Below are positions 38,401-53,683 of a stretch of DNA of 64,000 bases, in pieces (position 1 is the stretch's first letter; every line of letters begins with the position of its first letter). Source of the DNA: Otis tarda. Taxonomy: Eukaryota; Chordata; Aves; Otidiformes; Otididae. The notes beneath the pieces were generated by a model, which saw only the letters and a list, made by a program, of their open reading frames with translations, was not told where the DNA came from and ran no database searches. The DNA lies in NCBI GenBank assembly GCA_026413225.1, contig CM048552.1, positions 144,101,053 to 144,165,052 on the forward strand. Reading direction: 5' to 3'. The position numbers were made by a program, and so were the translations under genes.

Positions 38401-40916
38401 CTCTCACAGTGATTGTATAGGGTAATTCTTTAAACAAGTTCATGTCAAAAACAGCACACTACAAGGCTACGAGCTGAAACCTTCCTTTTTATTCTTTGTA
38501 TTCTGAAAGGGTTTTTCGGTACAGAGCAGTGCATTGTTGATGCAGATTGCCTTGATTTTCCCTGTAGGAGTCTATCAAGTCTCACAAAGCCTGAAGCCCT
38601 ACCAGCAGAGAATATTACGTTTTTGGCAGTTCCTTCCAGATAGCAATGAATGACAAAAGCCAAAACGGTCAAAGCTGTGTGGTAGTTGCAGTCAGGAGGT
38701 TGGTTGTTTGTTTGTTTGTGATAAAACAAGCAGCCTCATTTATTGATTTTCATCCAAAGTTTTCTAGATTCAATGGCCTCTATTGAATCTATCCACGTCC
38801 TGATTGAACAAAAGGTTCCCCTGAGCATTTTCTTTCCTTACTTTATTTGTAAGCCACTCTGCAGCCCTACTGATACCTGAACTCAGTGACTGATACTGTC
38901 TGTGAACATTTAGCACCCAATTCCAGAAGCGGACAAAACAGACATTTTGCCATGAGTTCATAAGTATTTTGTTGACAGTGGAGAATTGCTAAGTTCTGAG
39001 GGTCTTGGACTCTCTTCCAGGCTCTGAACCATAGTGTTCAGTCTTTCCACCAAGCTTAATATAGTCTGCCTCCACCTAAAGCCTTTTGTCATTCACAGCT
39101 CTGACTTTCTAGCTCGTTTGTGCAAACAGCTCCAGCACCAGTTCACCAGCTTCTCATCCCAAATCTGAGCCTCCTCCCTGCCACCTCCCTTCTCCCTCAT
39201 GCCCCAGTCTTGCCTACGCTGCATGGCTCCATTTCCTATGATTGATATTTTCTTGTCCAGCCTTCCCCAAGTTCCTTCTCTGTTTTTCATTTTCATCCTC
39301 TCATGGGCTTCTAGTGCCATCTTTCTTACTTTGCCTCTCCCTGAGTATTAGTGCCCATGTCCAAGCAGCTCCAGCCCCTTGATCCAAGTTTCCAGTTTCT
39401 TATCACTTCCTAGCTGTGTCTTCTGTTGGAAACTTTTAAGAATGTTTAATGAATTTATTAATGAACTCTGAACAGTAATGAGGCAAAATCACCAAATGAG
39501 GCATGCTTTTAGGTTAATTAAGTTTGGAGAAAATATGACCTGGAAAAGAGGATTTCTTTCCTCTTGGACCTACAAGGTGTTTTTATGTTTCTCCTCCAGT
39601 GTAATCTCCTGACCAGAGGAAGTCTGAACTGGGCTCACAAAGTCTTCAAACACAGAATGAGCTTTCCATTTTCTCTGGAAAGCTGTCACTCAGAGTTTCT
39701 TAACTGTAAGGTGCAAGCTCTTCCTTGCATGCCTTAACTCACACAATGACCTCACACAGGTAGAGTGAGGACATTTTAAACTTAATGAGCCCTCTTCCTC
39801 AAAATTATTTATTTCAACATATATCTATTTCCACAGTTTTGTATTATTTCAGCTCTTTCTTGTTTTACATATGGAGTGAAATCTTTTGGAAACACAATTT
39901 CTTCCATTGGTCATGTGCTTTGAACAAAAAGCAATGAAGCATTAAATAGAGTTCTTAACTGACCAAAACTGTGTAGAATTTAGGTACTTAAATGGATGGG
40001 ACTGGACCATAGTCTTATTCTGAACACTTCATTTACCATTAAGTCAATATTTCATGAACATGTATCCAGGTACTTAAGCATTTGCACTATAAGATTATAT
40101 CAAGTTTGGATTATGTTTGAGTGGCTGAATATATTTGATTAATAAAACTGCCGCTTTTCATTACTAATGCTAAGGATGTCAACTTAGTAAAAACTCTGAA
40201 TTGGAAAATCAAAGCTGGAAATGATCAGAGATCCTGTAATACTGATGCTTAAGGCTGCATTTATGTGGAATTATAGCGGGAGAAAACTGCATTTTATCAT
40301 CAATAAAAACAATATATGTTTAATTCCACAGACAGTGTTTTAAAGAGATTTTCCTGGGTTTTGTTTTTGGTTATGTTTTTTTTTTTCTTCTCTCTTTCTT
40401 TAAGCATATTTAACTGAGCCTAAATGCAAATCTCAAAGTTTCTAACTTTGAACAAGTAAATCATTTCTCAACCTGTTTCTTCTTTCGCACTCCAATTATG
40501 CAGATTATTTTGTGTTCAGTTTTTGCAGTAAAAATGGCATAAATATATGTATAGTAGGAAATCAATACACTTAAATCCTATATAGTTAGAATGTTCTGTT
40601 GCTTTTTTTATGAAGTCGTACAAACTTTGGTAAAATAATTTTAAATAATACATACTGATTGGCTGTTATTTTTACATCCCCCTTAAACTGATGTAAGTTA
40701 CCACACTAGATTCAAGGGAAGAATTTCCTATCTCCTCTACTTCTTCTTGTTTTCCTGATTTTACTGGTCTTCCTATAACATGTGCCTATCCATAGATCAA
40801 ATTCCATGAAGATCTCTACAAGTGGTATGAACATACAAGACAATCCACCTCTTGAGCAGTTTGCCAAATTGAAAAGCTACATCATGAAAAGCTACAAGGG
40901 TCAGAAGATAAACATT

Positions 40917-40955
40917 AAAAAAAAAAAAAAAAAGAGAAAGAGGAGGGAAGAAAGC
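40917..40955 (+). repeat. A18 run followed by mixed purines
   Basis: Eighteen A residues are followed by gagaaagaggagggaagaaag, giving 39 purines in a row. No poly(A) signal lies just upstream. Confidence 0.85.
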
Positions 40956-43900
40956 CTTTAAAAGTTCATTTTCTAATGCAACTCTTTAGAAATAGGCTTG
41001 TTTTTCTCTTTTTGATAGAAAGTGATTTAAATATCCAGCGCTGATAACTGGATGTCTCATAATATGAAGTGGTGAGGAGCAGGGCAGGCAAGGGGAAAAA
41101 CAAAGTACCCTGAGGAAAGTGTATCAGGTTGAATTACTCCTATTTTTAGCTATTGTCAAACTCTAAGTAGTTTGAGTCAGTTCTGATTCAGAATAGCAGT
41201 AACCCCATGACACAGTCCCCCAGCAGAAAAGGACTGGGACAGGTAAGGAAAATAAGAAAGACATAATTTATACACTGGAAGAGGGAAAGCCTTTCATGAT
41301 GCTTAGTACCACACTGAATCTTAGCTCCTCACTAGGATATCTTCTGATTGCTTTCAGAAGAAACCGGGTACACAAATAGGGATCACTAAAGCTAGAGTCA
41401 ATCTCTGGCTTTGTTGAGTACTTGCATTTATGGGCAACTCATTTCACCTTTCCTTCTCACTTTTATTAACACACTATGATCTTGTGCAAAATTTACTTTA
41501 TTCTGCTTTTGTCTATAATTTCCTTCTACAGCAGAAACTCTCTCTAAGGTAGAGGGAATCAGGCTTATTGAATTTCTTTGTCAGTGCCCATAAATCCTTT
41601 CAGAGTTAACACAACCCTGTAATTTTGTATTGCCCCTAGTGCAAAAGCCACTGAACTGTTTTTCTTAAGATAAAAATTCACTACAGATCAGAAATGAATC
41701 TAAGACATTGCGTGTGCTGTGGTTTGCTAAATCGTTAGAATAACAGCTTTGTGCACTGTGGAATCAAGGTGGAGGGAGGAAAACAGAAGAGAGACACCTT
41801 TGAAGTTGTGACTTCAAAACAGAAACAGTCTCACGCTGCTGTATGCTGTGCTGCTACTGGGTGAAGCTATCACTGCAGGAGTAATACTCTTTATTTCCTG
41901 CAATGCATGTACGTGTCATGCAACCATACAGCAGCATTATTCATGCTTGCAGTTGAAGTGGTTACAAAAATGTTTCAAATTTCTGTATGGCACAAGAGAG
42001 CGAGTGCATGATGGTCCAATGCATGATGGATGATGCGCAGGGCAGGGAATCCCGTGGAGATGAGTCAGTCTAGAGGGAAAGGAACTGAACTGCTGTGCTG
42101 CAGTATGTGGGAAGAACAACCATCAGAGCAAGAAGAAATTCAGGAAGGAGAAGGCAACATTCACAAAGATCTGTTCTGACCTTAAGCTTTGTTTGATGTA
42201 GCAGATAACCAAGGGGAATGTACTACCAAGTATGGAAAGAGCTCTGCATTGCTGAGTTTGAAGCCGGCAGTGTTTGACTACCATCACTCTGCTGACTGCA
42301 GAGTGCAAGCAGATTGTGTCTGGAAAGACAGGAGCCACCTATGAGATTCAAAAGGTGATGTGTTATTGAGGTTCTTGGTTGGCGTTACCATGTGGATGAC
42401 AAACATAAAGGAGTTGATCAAGTCTGTTGATCTTGCTGTTCCTGAAATATTGAAATTAGTTATCTTTACAGGGATCTGATTTCTGTGAACTTACTCATTC
42501 TCTGCAATTATCCCTGCTCTCACAGAAATCTACTAATGGTCCATGAATCTCTCTTCCTCCTTAGAATAGTAGAATTAGGTTTTTACAAAAAGGAATCCTA
42601 GGTACTTTATCAATGTATTTCTGTTGCATTCCAGAACTATTTTCTCATCCTCATATGACTCCTAATTTCAAATACTCATGTTGGGAATCCTTCATTAATA
42701 GTTAGTTAATAAGCTTTCTCTGAGACCTTCCTCGGAGCCCTAGTCCTGCATTGCTCCAGCTCTCTGGATCTCCATATTGGATTATTTGTGTAGAAAAGTT
42801 GCAATAAGCCATACTGATGTGTTGCCAGTAAGGAATACTGAACACTCCAGAGCCTTATTAAACCCACTGCCTATGTTCATGTCCAGTTTGGAGGATGGCA
42901 GATAGAACCAGGAGAACGGGCATGGCTCTTATGTGACTTGACCCTCGTTAGGTGATGGTGCCATGCCCCTGGGTAGGGAAAGAATGGCAAGGTCTGAGCC
43001 GAAAAAAAAACAATAACCAAGAACAAGGCAAGAGGTCTGTGGCAAATGGTCAAAGAAGAATAAGGGTCTTATTCCAGCATGTGTTCAAATGGTAGTAAAA
43101 GCAAAGCCCCAAACCTACATTAAAGGAAGGACAGCAGTACTGACAGAAAATGGTCTTTGGGACAAAAAAGTGGGAAGGAAAAAACCGAAACAAGCAAAGA
43201 AGTCTGAAGGCCAGGTGTGGAAAAGTAAGCTGGCTTCAACATGTTGAATAAAATTGGCATAAAACTGGTCAAAGAAGAGATAATCCAGTATTTTTGTCCA
43301 CATCTAAACCAGCATAATGAGATTATAAGTGATTGCTACTATTTACACTGTGTCTATGGTGGTTTTGATCCAATACCAGGAGCCATAAACTGTACTTTGC
43401 TGAACCCAATCTCATGATTAAATTTTTAAGATTGTAATTAAGAAATAGGATGGGCTAAAAAGATGTCATCCCCTTTTTTGTTAACATATCTTTCTCAAAA
43501 TAACCTCGAGTATTGCCAAATGCATTTGTTGTTATTTGTTTAGTATTTGCTGAATAACCTCAATAAATAATTTAATGCAATTATTAAAAAGCCCTTTATG
43601 ATTTAAACTGTATTGTCTGTGCTTTAACTGGATGACATCTTTTCTAAATGGGAGAATAACAAATTACTTTAAGAACAAAATAAAACCAAAGTAACAAAAA
43701 TGACAAACCCAGGTGTTAATGTACTCTAAGATTTATGAACTACATGAATCAAAAACATGAACACAATGAAGAAATCTTCTTAACTCAATTCTGCTCTGAA
43801 ATTGCTTATGGCCTTCTTTACTTACAGAAATTCATAGGAGATAATATGAGATTAAGGCATTTCTGAAATACATAATACTAAACCTACTTCATTGTCTCTG

Positions 43901-46900
43901 CCTTTCAGAGTAGGTTTCTGAAGAAAAGCTGAAAATGATAACAGCATCTTACACCTACTTTGTGGGATCAGCTTGAAGCTTACAATAAGCAGACAATAAA
44001 TTAATTTTCTATTTTCTTTTTTTTTTTTTTGTGAGACAGTATCAGTACTAAAAAACCACTTCCAAATACTAATTACAGGGTTGTACAAAAATATTGCACT
44101 CTAGAGAGATTACCTCAAGAAAATGGTGGACTTCAAAATTCTTTTTTTTTTCAGCAGTATTACCTCCAGAAGTTGCAACACTTTAGATCTGATTTTTTTT
44201 TCTGGTAAATTCGTTAAACACTTTGGGAAGCAGTGGAGGAAAATTAGTATTTATGTATGTACTCAGGAACTACAAAAAAAAAGTTCACAAGTTACCTTAT
44301 AATGCAATGTTTAACATGTATTAGTAGGACTGAAACTGTTTCAAAATGTTATTGTTGGTTCAATCTCAGATAAAACTACTAGAGTGAATTCTTCTTCCCT
44401 CAGGATGACTGAGACTAGATGTAGAATAACTGTCAGCTGTGCAGTTTCATATTTTAGAAATGGTTTTAAGTATAGGGAAAAAATGGGGTATGTTGGCAGT
44501 TCAATATGAAAGACAAACAGAAGTTACCAAAAACAGGAGCAATGAAAAATGTATTGTTTGTTGTAATTTCTGGACTTCTTTGTAGTTCCACATCCTAAGA
44601 AACTTTTTGGCCATAAAATTGTCAGGTTTTGCACATAGAAATTAAATCAATTTAAGTTGCAGTTTCATTTTAAGGTTGTGACAATAGGAAAACTTCATAT
44701 TACGTTTTAAGAAATCCTCCATTCCTAGATATTAGGGTATTTATTAGCATCCTGTAATCCTCTTCTCCACAAATCTCGCTGTGGATCTGATTTTTAAACC
44801 ACTGATGTTAGAGGATGGGATTAAGCACCGTTTGCAATGGGCATTGGTCTGAAACGAGTTATGAACCACTGCTGAGCTAAAGGGGCTTCTGTTATCTCAG
44901 ATGAACCAAAGTTTCTACACCTATAAGTCGCAGTGTAGAATGTCAAGACTGAAACAGCTTCCAGCTACTTTATTTGCTGCTACACGAAGCTAAAGGTCAG
45001 CTCTGCGTCCTTGATAGTGTTTCCTGAGGGTGATGGTGGGAGCTTTCGTCAGTCCAGTATTGAGAGTACTCCTCAAGGATGCACTTCATTGCAAAGGGGA
45101 TGGTCGCACCACACCATGCACCTTTCCTGTTTCAATGTTTCTTCAAGCAGAAAAGATAGCCCAGGATTGCTCCTTGAAGGTTTCTGATGATGCCTGTCCC
45201 AAGAGCAGACAGCCTGGAGGCAGCTTGACTTAAAATAAGTAAATAAATAAATTAATTCCAGGTGTGTAAGCCAGGAGTGAATGGCAATTCATATTTTGCT
45301 GAGAGCATCCTTGCAGGCACAGTGGAAACCCGTTCAAGGGCTCAGTTTTTTCGGAAGTGCTGCTCAGGATGTGTCCTTAGAAATTAATTTCTCTATTCAT
45401 ATAAATAAAAATAAGATGCAACAAGGTTTTATTCAGATTTGACTGTACTTCTGTCTTTATCTGTTGTGTTAACACAGGCAACATTTACCAAGCTTTCCTC
45501 CTTTTGATGGAAGCATTTAGAAAAACAAATAGACATGCTTGCTCTCAGTGGAGGAACAGAAGTATAAGGATGAAAAAGAGAGTTTGCAATGGAAGTGTGT
45601 AAATCTGCATTACTGCAACAGACATTTTAATCAACGTTTTATATTAATAGATCTATGATTAACAGTCTTTTTTCTGGGAGGTATCCTGTCAAAGTATTGA
45701 CTAGATGGAGAGAAATGCAAAGCAAAGTGGACCAAGACACAGATTAAAACTACGATCTGCAAGCTTGGCTTCAGCTTTGTCTAAAGACTTGTATTATTTT
45801 GACAAGTGTCGACCTACAGTAGGAAGATGTATAGGAATTTCAATAAACTTTTAACATCTTTATATGCTACAGAGCAACCTGCATCTAGTGAACAATGTTT
45901 TAGATGGATATTCTTTTTTCTTTTCAAGCTGCTTTATAATTCTTCTATGATTCTCCTACTTTATTATTCTAAGAAAATTTTTGTTTTGAACCAATAGAAC
46001 TGAAGCAATAATTTGGCACAGTGTTAATAGTACGCAAAAGATGTGCCTGAAGCTGTGGACATGAAGAGCATAAAACTCTTCAGATGTTTTTTTCACTCTA
46101 ACTACTCCTACTTGTAGGAGGTCTGAAATTAATTTTGATACTGACTTGAATTAGGATATGAGTGGTGGATCTGTACTTCTCAGATTAAAATTTGTGTTTT
46201 ATACTTATCTGAAAATAAGCTGTTCTCCTTTGGTACAACACCATACATTGTTTTGTTCAGGAGGGAGAAAGGGTGCTGGATGGGGGAAGTTCCCAGGTCC
46301 AAGACAGACTCGAAAGATTTGTGCCAGCTAAAGGGAACTTACTGCAGTTGCAGATGCTTAAAACAACTAAAGCAGGAGTAACTGTGGGTTGTTTCTATTA
46401 AAGAAAGATAACGTAGATGGTATTGTGAAGCCTTTGCATTTGGGAGTAACCTAGATCTTCAATATAGCTAAATGTAGTCTTCCAAATGCCAGTATTTATG
46501 GGTCATGTCAGAATGAAAATTTTAATTTTCCTCTCCACTGAGGATAAACACAAGATGGTAATTTCTGAGAAACAGAGAAAGGTTTTGAAAGAGAAGCTGA
46601 TAAGGAAACGCCCCACTATCATGCTGAATTATTCTATATAAGGATATTTTTTACTATTATAGTTCTACCACTGTTCTATATAACAAGATCTAAAAGTCTA
46701 AACAGACTCACTTACAAGGCTCATTCGAGAAGGCAATGTATTCAAGAGGATTAATCTATTCAGAAGCACAAGGACATCAGCAGAACTTAGTAAAAGTCAC
46801 CTGAGTGTTTGGAGATCCTTATCCTAATGCCACCTTCCTGTACTGTTGGGATTCTATATTTTACTTCTATGAAGCAATGAAAATTTGGTCTACACCTTCA

Positions 46901-49900
46901 GTTTGTCTCAAGTTAACTATGATTAACTTTCTCTGGTGTAACAAGTGATGGTTTATTTGGTGTCTTCTGCCAAAATTATTTTGTAAACACCGCAATGCAT
47001 CATGACTGATGCCAGCCCAGATTTCTGCCACTGCCAAACTGCCACACCCAACTTGTAAGGGTTCACCTCTGGTTCTTTCTGGGATGCTGTGGTAGCTCTG
47101 GTCCTGGCAGGCTTCCTTACATTTCAGGAATGCTATCTCGTGTTATCCCATATCATTACTGTGGTTGCATTTGATGGAAAGTTTGAAAACTTGCTAAATA
47201 CTTATTCCTGCACTGTACCATTTCATTAGCTATCTGACAGCATAGCTCATACTTGCCAGACTCTCTGGCAGGTAATGGTAAAATGCATATTGGCCTCAGT
47301 AGGCGGTAGATAAATCCAGCATCAGGCAACCAATCATAGTAGAGATTTTTGTTCCTGCTAAGGTAACTAGGAAGCAGAAGGCATTGACTGAAATTGAGAT
47401 GCTATTATTATGAACAAGACCTGAATGTTGTGAATATTAGCTGCAGAAAAGAGTCCTAGAGGCAAAGAGCCACCATGACCATGTGGAAACAATCTGGAAA
47501 CACGACTTCAATGTGAAAGAGTAAAGGCTAAATTTAGAGAGGTCTCACTAGCACATTACTCATCTGTACTGCACTTTTGCTAAAATATAAGACACTGAGC
47601 ACCTTTCTGTGACATGTGAATAGTCGTCCCATTCTGTATCTCAAAATTCTCATTAGGATTGTAGATTCAGCAGAGAATAAAATGCAAAATATCCTGTGCA
47701 ATACTGTGAGTCTTAAATTAAGTACAAATGCTGCTTGTGAAAGAATTTTAGATAACATTTTAGCAACCCTGGGCAAAGGCCAAACCTTCACAGTTTGTAT
47801 TAATATAAAACTTTTGATTGAGACAACCACAAATCACTGTATAATGACACAGAAGTAGGAATAAAAGCCAGAGGTGTTGGAACAGCAGGAGTCTAGAAAC
47901 TTGTTCTCAGCTGTATAAATGCAAAGAGGCTCACAGATGTCATATAATTTGTCTTTCCACCTCCATTATGGTGATATTAATACCAGAAATTGTACCATCA
48001 ATCTGCAGTGTAGGTCAGACAATCTCAATATACATTTTGTAATTTGAGTCAAAATATTCTGTCTACATTGTGTACCCTTTTATCAGTAAACACAATTTAT
48101 CAATCCAGTTCTGCATTGTATCTTGTGTATTTAAAGACACTTGTAAAGTCATTCTGACTGCAGTAAGTGTGTCTTTTCTGTAGAAGCACTTCCTCCTCTC
48201 CCTACTGCTTTTGTCACCACAGACAGCATGCTAACTGCCTTTATAAAAGTAATCCAACAGAACAAGGGTTGTACCTCTAAGGGCCTGGCTATCATGCACA
48301 TGGCAGTTCAACCTCTCACTTCAGAATGCTTGGCCATGCAATCATCCCCACAGATCCAATTCTGACATGGCTTTCCACAACAGGAGGAGCTGGGCATCTC
48401 AGATTGAATCCATGAAAGCCAGCAGCTTACCACACTGTCATCTAAACTGGGCAGGAAAAAGTGCAGATGAGGAGAAGTGGCTACTAGGAAGGCCTCTGTT
48501 GCTATGAAGTATTCACAACTCTGTTCTTTTGAAGTAAGAAACCAAAATCTTTCTCCTGGTCAAACATGGAAGCAGTTCCAGCCTTCTGCTTTTTACCTTG
48601 TGGCCTATTGATTAAAGCACCAGGATATGTGAGACCAAAGACCCTACCTCTCAAGTGAGTGGTTTGGCTAGTCTTCATGCTGCATTCTGAAATTTCTAGT
48701 TCTTGGCATTGCTATTAAATATTCAATCACTCTTTCAAGAGGATTGCTCAGGTCAACAATCCCAAGCTTCGGGTTATGGCTACTGGTGAACAGAGTCAAG
48801 TGTGCCATCTTCCTGTCCTGGTGAATTATCCTAGAATGGAAAAACATGTAGCTCCAGCAGAAGGGAGCAGGAGATCAGGACTGCACATACAAAGAGGAGT
48901 GACAAATACAACATTGCCAATGGATGAGTGAATGAGGATTCAAGAACCTCTGAAAGTTAGACACATAAAAAATTTCCAAAATATGGAATTAGCACATAAA
49001 AACTTCAGCTGAATAAAGAACTAATGGAAAAAAGACTGTGATTTTTTTTTCTGTACAATATGAAAATCTTTAAAAAGGACAACTTGAGGTCCTTTAATGA
49101 GGACAACTATATATATTTTTTAGGGAAAAAATATTTTCCCTTAAGAAAATATTCAGGTGAAGACCTGCCTCCCAGTCTTCCACCGTCTACTTTTTTTTTT
49201 ACTTTTGCTTTTAGCACAAAGTAAAATTACTTTGCTTCAAGTCTCTCTCGCTGGTGGCAAAGACCCTTACCCTAGCAGTAAGGGTCTATGCAAAGAACAT
49301 GAAGCATTTGTCTCTGCAAGGCAAGGCATAAGAATGAAACCAGTTATACATGCAGTTCTGACAAACTTACAAAATATGAAGAATAATAATATTCTTTCCG
49401 TTCCTCTTGTTCTAATAATATTTTGCACTATTTCTAAAAAGAAGAAGAAAGATGTTTTTAGAGCATGTTATACTTAGCCCACTGGTATACCATTAAGCTG
49501 AGCTTTCTCTAGTTTCTAGTGACTGAAGAGTTACTCACATTAAATAGCCATTTTCAGGCTTCTACATTTCAGGATGTGATCCCAGGCCAGCATCAGGGAC
49601 TTTTCCCATTAACTGCAGTAGGCTATTGATCAAGCTATAAAAGACGCTATCTTCAGAAGCTGTCTTACTATAAGCTTTGTGAGACATTTTTGTAACAAGA
49701 CAGGCAAGTGCTGGATTTGCAGGGCAATATAAAAGTTTTGATTCCCATGAGTGTCAGTCAAACTTGTAACCGACATAGGAAAATACTTCAATACAACAGA
49801 AGTCTTATTAGTAATGATGTATTTAATTATTACATTTCTAACCTGACTAATGACAAATTTATTGGAATGTATTACATGAAGTTTACAGTATCAGTGCAAG

Positions 49901-51972
49901 ATTAATTGCTGTTAAAAATAAAAATGGAAATTTCACTTAGAAAAACTGTATCTTATTCAAAATATTCATTCTAATCGATTATCATTTGACATGTGAATAT
50001 ATTTTCAAAGTCAATACAGCCACTGTTGATTATCTCTGCTAAACTGGGATTTGATTTATTGCAAATACTGTATTAGAGATAAAAACTCTGTCAACAAAAA
50101 GATTATTGCTAAATCTTTGCATAATCAGTCTAGTTTTCCATTTTCATATAAATTGATGTTTGCTGTCAGAAAATAAGTCCTACGATATTCCCTCCTTCCA
50201 GAGATGATTGCAGTGGCAAGGACTTTCCTGTTGCTCTGAAAGGAGCCAAAGAATGATAGGCAATTAAAATCCAGGCTGTATATTTGGTGCAGCAGACAAA
50301 GTAATTTTAAGCTGTATAAACATTCTGGATTTAAAGGTGTTATTGAAGTAATATTTCACAATGAACTATGAAGAATGAGCAGGGAAGAAGTAAGAAAATG
50401 AATTATAATGAATTATAATTATATATGCCATGGGTCAGTTCTGTGGGTCAGTACTAGGCATTCTTTTTCAAGTAGTGTTTTCAACCTATTTGAAGTTCTA
50501 AATGGGATTTTGTGTTCTTGCACTGGATCTGATGGATTTCATTAACAACAAAGTTGCATTGTGGAGAAAGCTGCAAATAAGAAAGAAAAGATGAGTGAAA
50601 ACTAGGTTGCAAGCACTAATGCAGTGTGCACATTTGCCTGCCTGAAGGCAGCGAGCAGAGGTATCATCAGTACTGGAGCTGGAGAGTTAGGCAAGAAGGG
50701 CTTCAGAGGGTGAAGTCCTGGTACCTGCTAGTTTGGCAATGTTGGAGCTGCTGGGGATGAGGGCCCGTGGGGGCAGAAGATGCATAAGGACTCTGAGCAG
50801 TTGTATGTGTGTGTTTGTGCAGGTAAGGTGAGAAAGCAGAAAGGAGTTTGACAGGGCAGAAGAGTCTGGTGAAGGGTGGCACCTCAGGCATCAGCTATCT
50901 CTGTATGGTTCTGTCTGCCACCTATAAAAATAAACTTATACTCAACTTCAAAACACAATACAGGATTTTAGCAACCCAGGATTTTAGCTTGATTCCTAAC
51001 TTCTTAGGGTTTCCTTCTAAATGACAGAAACAGATTTTTGAAAGCCCAAACCTGATTTAATGAATCTTGGGAATAAATGGAAGCACAGTTTGTAGGTTTG
51101 CAAGGTCTAAAATTCAGGCCACGAATTTCAAGAACCCAAGGACAGCTACAAGAATAATTACATCTACCTGATAGAAAGGAAGACCCAACAACTGTGAAAA
51201 TGGGTTGAATCTGGAAGTGTCTAAAGGCCGGGGGTGTGTGTGTGAACTGAAGAGCAGGAGAGCAGTGTAATGGAGAATTCTCCCACCAAAACAATTTTCT
51301 GTTCTACTTCTTTGGAGAGTATTAGACAGACTTTTTCCACACACAAATGCCAGACATACAGAAGATCTTGTCTGGCATCAGCATAAAGCAGGTTCTGAGA
51401 TGCTGGAATCCAGCTGCCACTCCACTCATGAAAGGCTGAAAAAAAAATAATTAAAAAAAAAAAAAAGGAAAATTCTCTTTCTCCCCTTCTACACTCACAT
51501 TAGGAGTCAAGCAGAACAGGATAAAGGGAGGAACGGAGGGTATTTGGAAGAGGAGGGGATGCTACCTGGAATCATGGGAACCCAGAGTAGATGTCTGCTG
51601 AGGGCTGTAAACCAAAGCTTAAACATTAAAGCATTTGAGATTATGTGACATGCTGCCAAAAAAGGAAAAGCTCTTGCAATGCCAGGTAGGTAAAAACAGG
51701 CACTATTTTCAAACAATGCAATGCATTTGTCTGAGTGTCCACTTGTCTGCTTCAGGATGGCATCTGATTAAAGACAGTCTTTGCAGCACAGTCAGCTGGG
51801 TGTTATGTGCTGGATCCCACTGAATTCGGTATGTGAGGAAAAAAAAAACCAACTCAGAATTCACATTTATCCTGGGAAGAATACACAGATGACAAGCACT
51901 CTCTGATGTGCCATCAGGACTCAGTGGGACATGAAAAAATTTCAATGACTTTAAAGACCAAAAGAGCTTCAT

Positions 51973-52158
51973 GAATGAATAGTTTTCCCCAAGTCGAGTC
52001 TGTTTTGCCCGTGACGGTAACTTTAAGGATTTTCTCCCTGTCCTTATCTCAAACCTTGAGCCGCTTTTTCTTATATTATCTCTCCCTATTCTCTCAGAGG
52101 GTGGGGGAAGTGAGAGAGAGGCTGCGTAGTCTGGTCCCAATCGGGGCTGAACTATGAC
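51973..52158 (+). mobile_element. 3' fragment of the same ERVL-type LTR
   Basis: From 'aatgaatagttttcccca' to 'ggggctgaactatgac' this follows 25720-25904 nearly base for base, with scattered substitutions (for example gcccgtgacgg for gcccatgacgg). The first 950 bp or so of the LTR are missing and the terminal CA is altered. LTR retroelements are not normally 5'-truncated on insertion, so a deletion or rearrangement after insertion is likely. Confidence 0.88.
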
Positions 52159-53683
52159 TATATTCATTAAATAAGTGTCTTCAGATCAGTTAGCTGGTAC
52201 AGGAGAGGGTGTGACTGAATCCGATCATTAAAAACAAACTGTACAGATACATCTATACTTGTACAGATACAACCATTTTCTGCAACTATGGCATCTCGTG
52301 CATCTTTTTCGACTCGTCAGGGCTCTGGGTGCACCAACAGGCTCCAGTTGCCCTGATCAGCCTATGACCACCCTTCTCAGCCAACACTTCACCAAGCTGA
52401 GGAGTTTAGCTGCTTGCTGCCAACATTGGCCTGACCTTGCCCTGCCAACCCGGTGTCTGGGCTGGGTGGTGGTCCTGCCTGGTCAACACGTGCCTATGGA
52501 ATGATGCCCGGACTGCTGGCTGAACCCTGAACTGCCACTGGGCTGCTTGACTCATCTTGTGTGGGTACTTGCTCATGGGCCCTCTGTGCCTACAGCTACG
52601 TGATCTGGGAACATATAACAGCGAAAAGTAAACAGAAGTGCTGATTTTGAAACATTTCTCGTCAGCTGTTCTTTGCTCACCTAGTAGAAGAGCTAGGCAC
52701 ATGAGCATCTTTTCCTCTGGATAAATCTCTGGGAGTGTGTTGGTCTTCTGACAAAGTCAAGGAGCATCAGCTAACACCTGTCTACCCCAATCCATCCCTT
52801 GACTTGATGGGGGCTCCCTCAGTGAAATTTGACCTCCCTATAAAAACATGTCTGTTCCTCCTTTCTTTGGCCAACAGCTATTTATGTAGGTCTTTGCAGC
52901 TTCTTAAAAGACAAGGTTTCATATTTTTGTTCTAGGGTAGTTTTTTACTTGCCATTTACTGAGACCCCTGCATCAGAGTATGTACTTTAAATTGTGTTGT
53001 TATTAGAATGGTCCCAAAGAGCTTTATCTGAATCTGTGACAGCAGATATTAACCTTGCTTTGCAGCCCTGTGTTATAGGGCTGAGAGCATCACGTAGGCT
53101 GAGGTACTTGATGAAATAGCAATTTCAAAACGTAAAGTACAATTTAGAAGTCGCATGACAGGCAGACTCCGCTAGCTGTCACCCATCCATTATATGTACG
53201 CAAAAAAGGTGCACATTTTTATGGCAGTAGTTATGGTTATTTATTGACTTTGGGTATTGATGCTTGGGGGTTATTCAGTATATACGAAACGGTACTTTCT
53301 GTCTGGTTCTGTATATTTCATTTGTAATGATCGGCTATTAAAGTTTTTAAATAGGGCACTTTTATGGTGTTTTCTATTTCTGATGAATTATCTTGAACTT
53401 ATTTATGCACAGGCTCCTTTGGACTGCAAAAATCTTTCAGGCTAAAGGCATCTGAGGAAGAACATAAATAGGACTTGTATGATGCAAAGAAGTTTTCGAG
53501 TAAATGAAAATTAGATTGACTACCTACAAGGTCTTTGTGTTTATCTAGCAGTGTGAAAAATTGAGTGGTTTAAAAAGAATGAATAGACTTTCCCTGGGGG
53601 AGATGTCAGTAGAAAAGTGCAAGCAACACTACAGCTCACTCCATGAGCTTTACTCCTGGGTTCCTTAACGATTCTCTTCTGAG

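Noticed and set aside
24768-52158. A full-length endogenous retrovirus between the LTR at 24.8 kb and the LTR fragment at 52.0 kb
   Set aside because: They are in the same orientation but 26 kb apart with no gag, pol or env text between them, and the first has its own matching TAGGG duplication on both sides. They are separate insertions.
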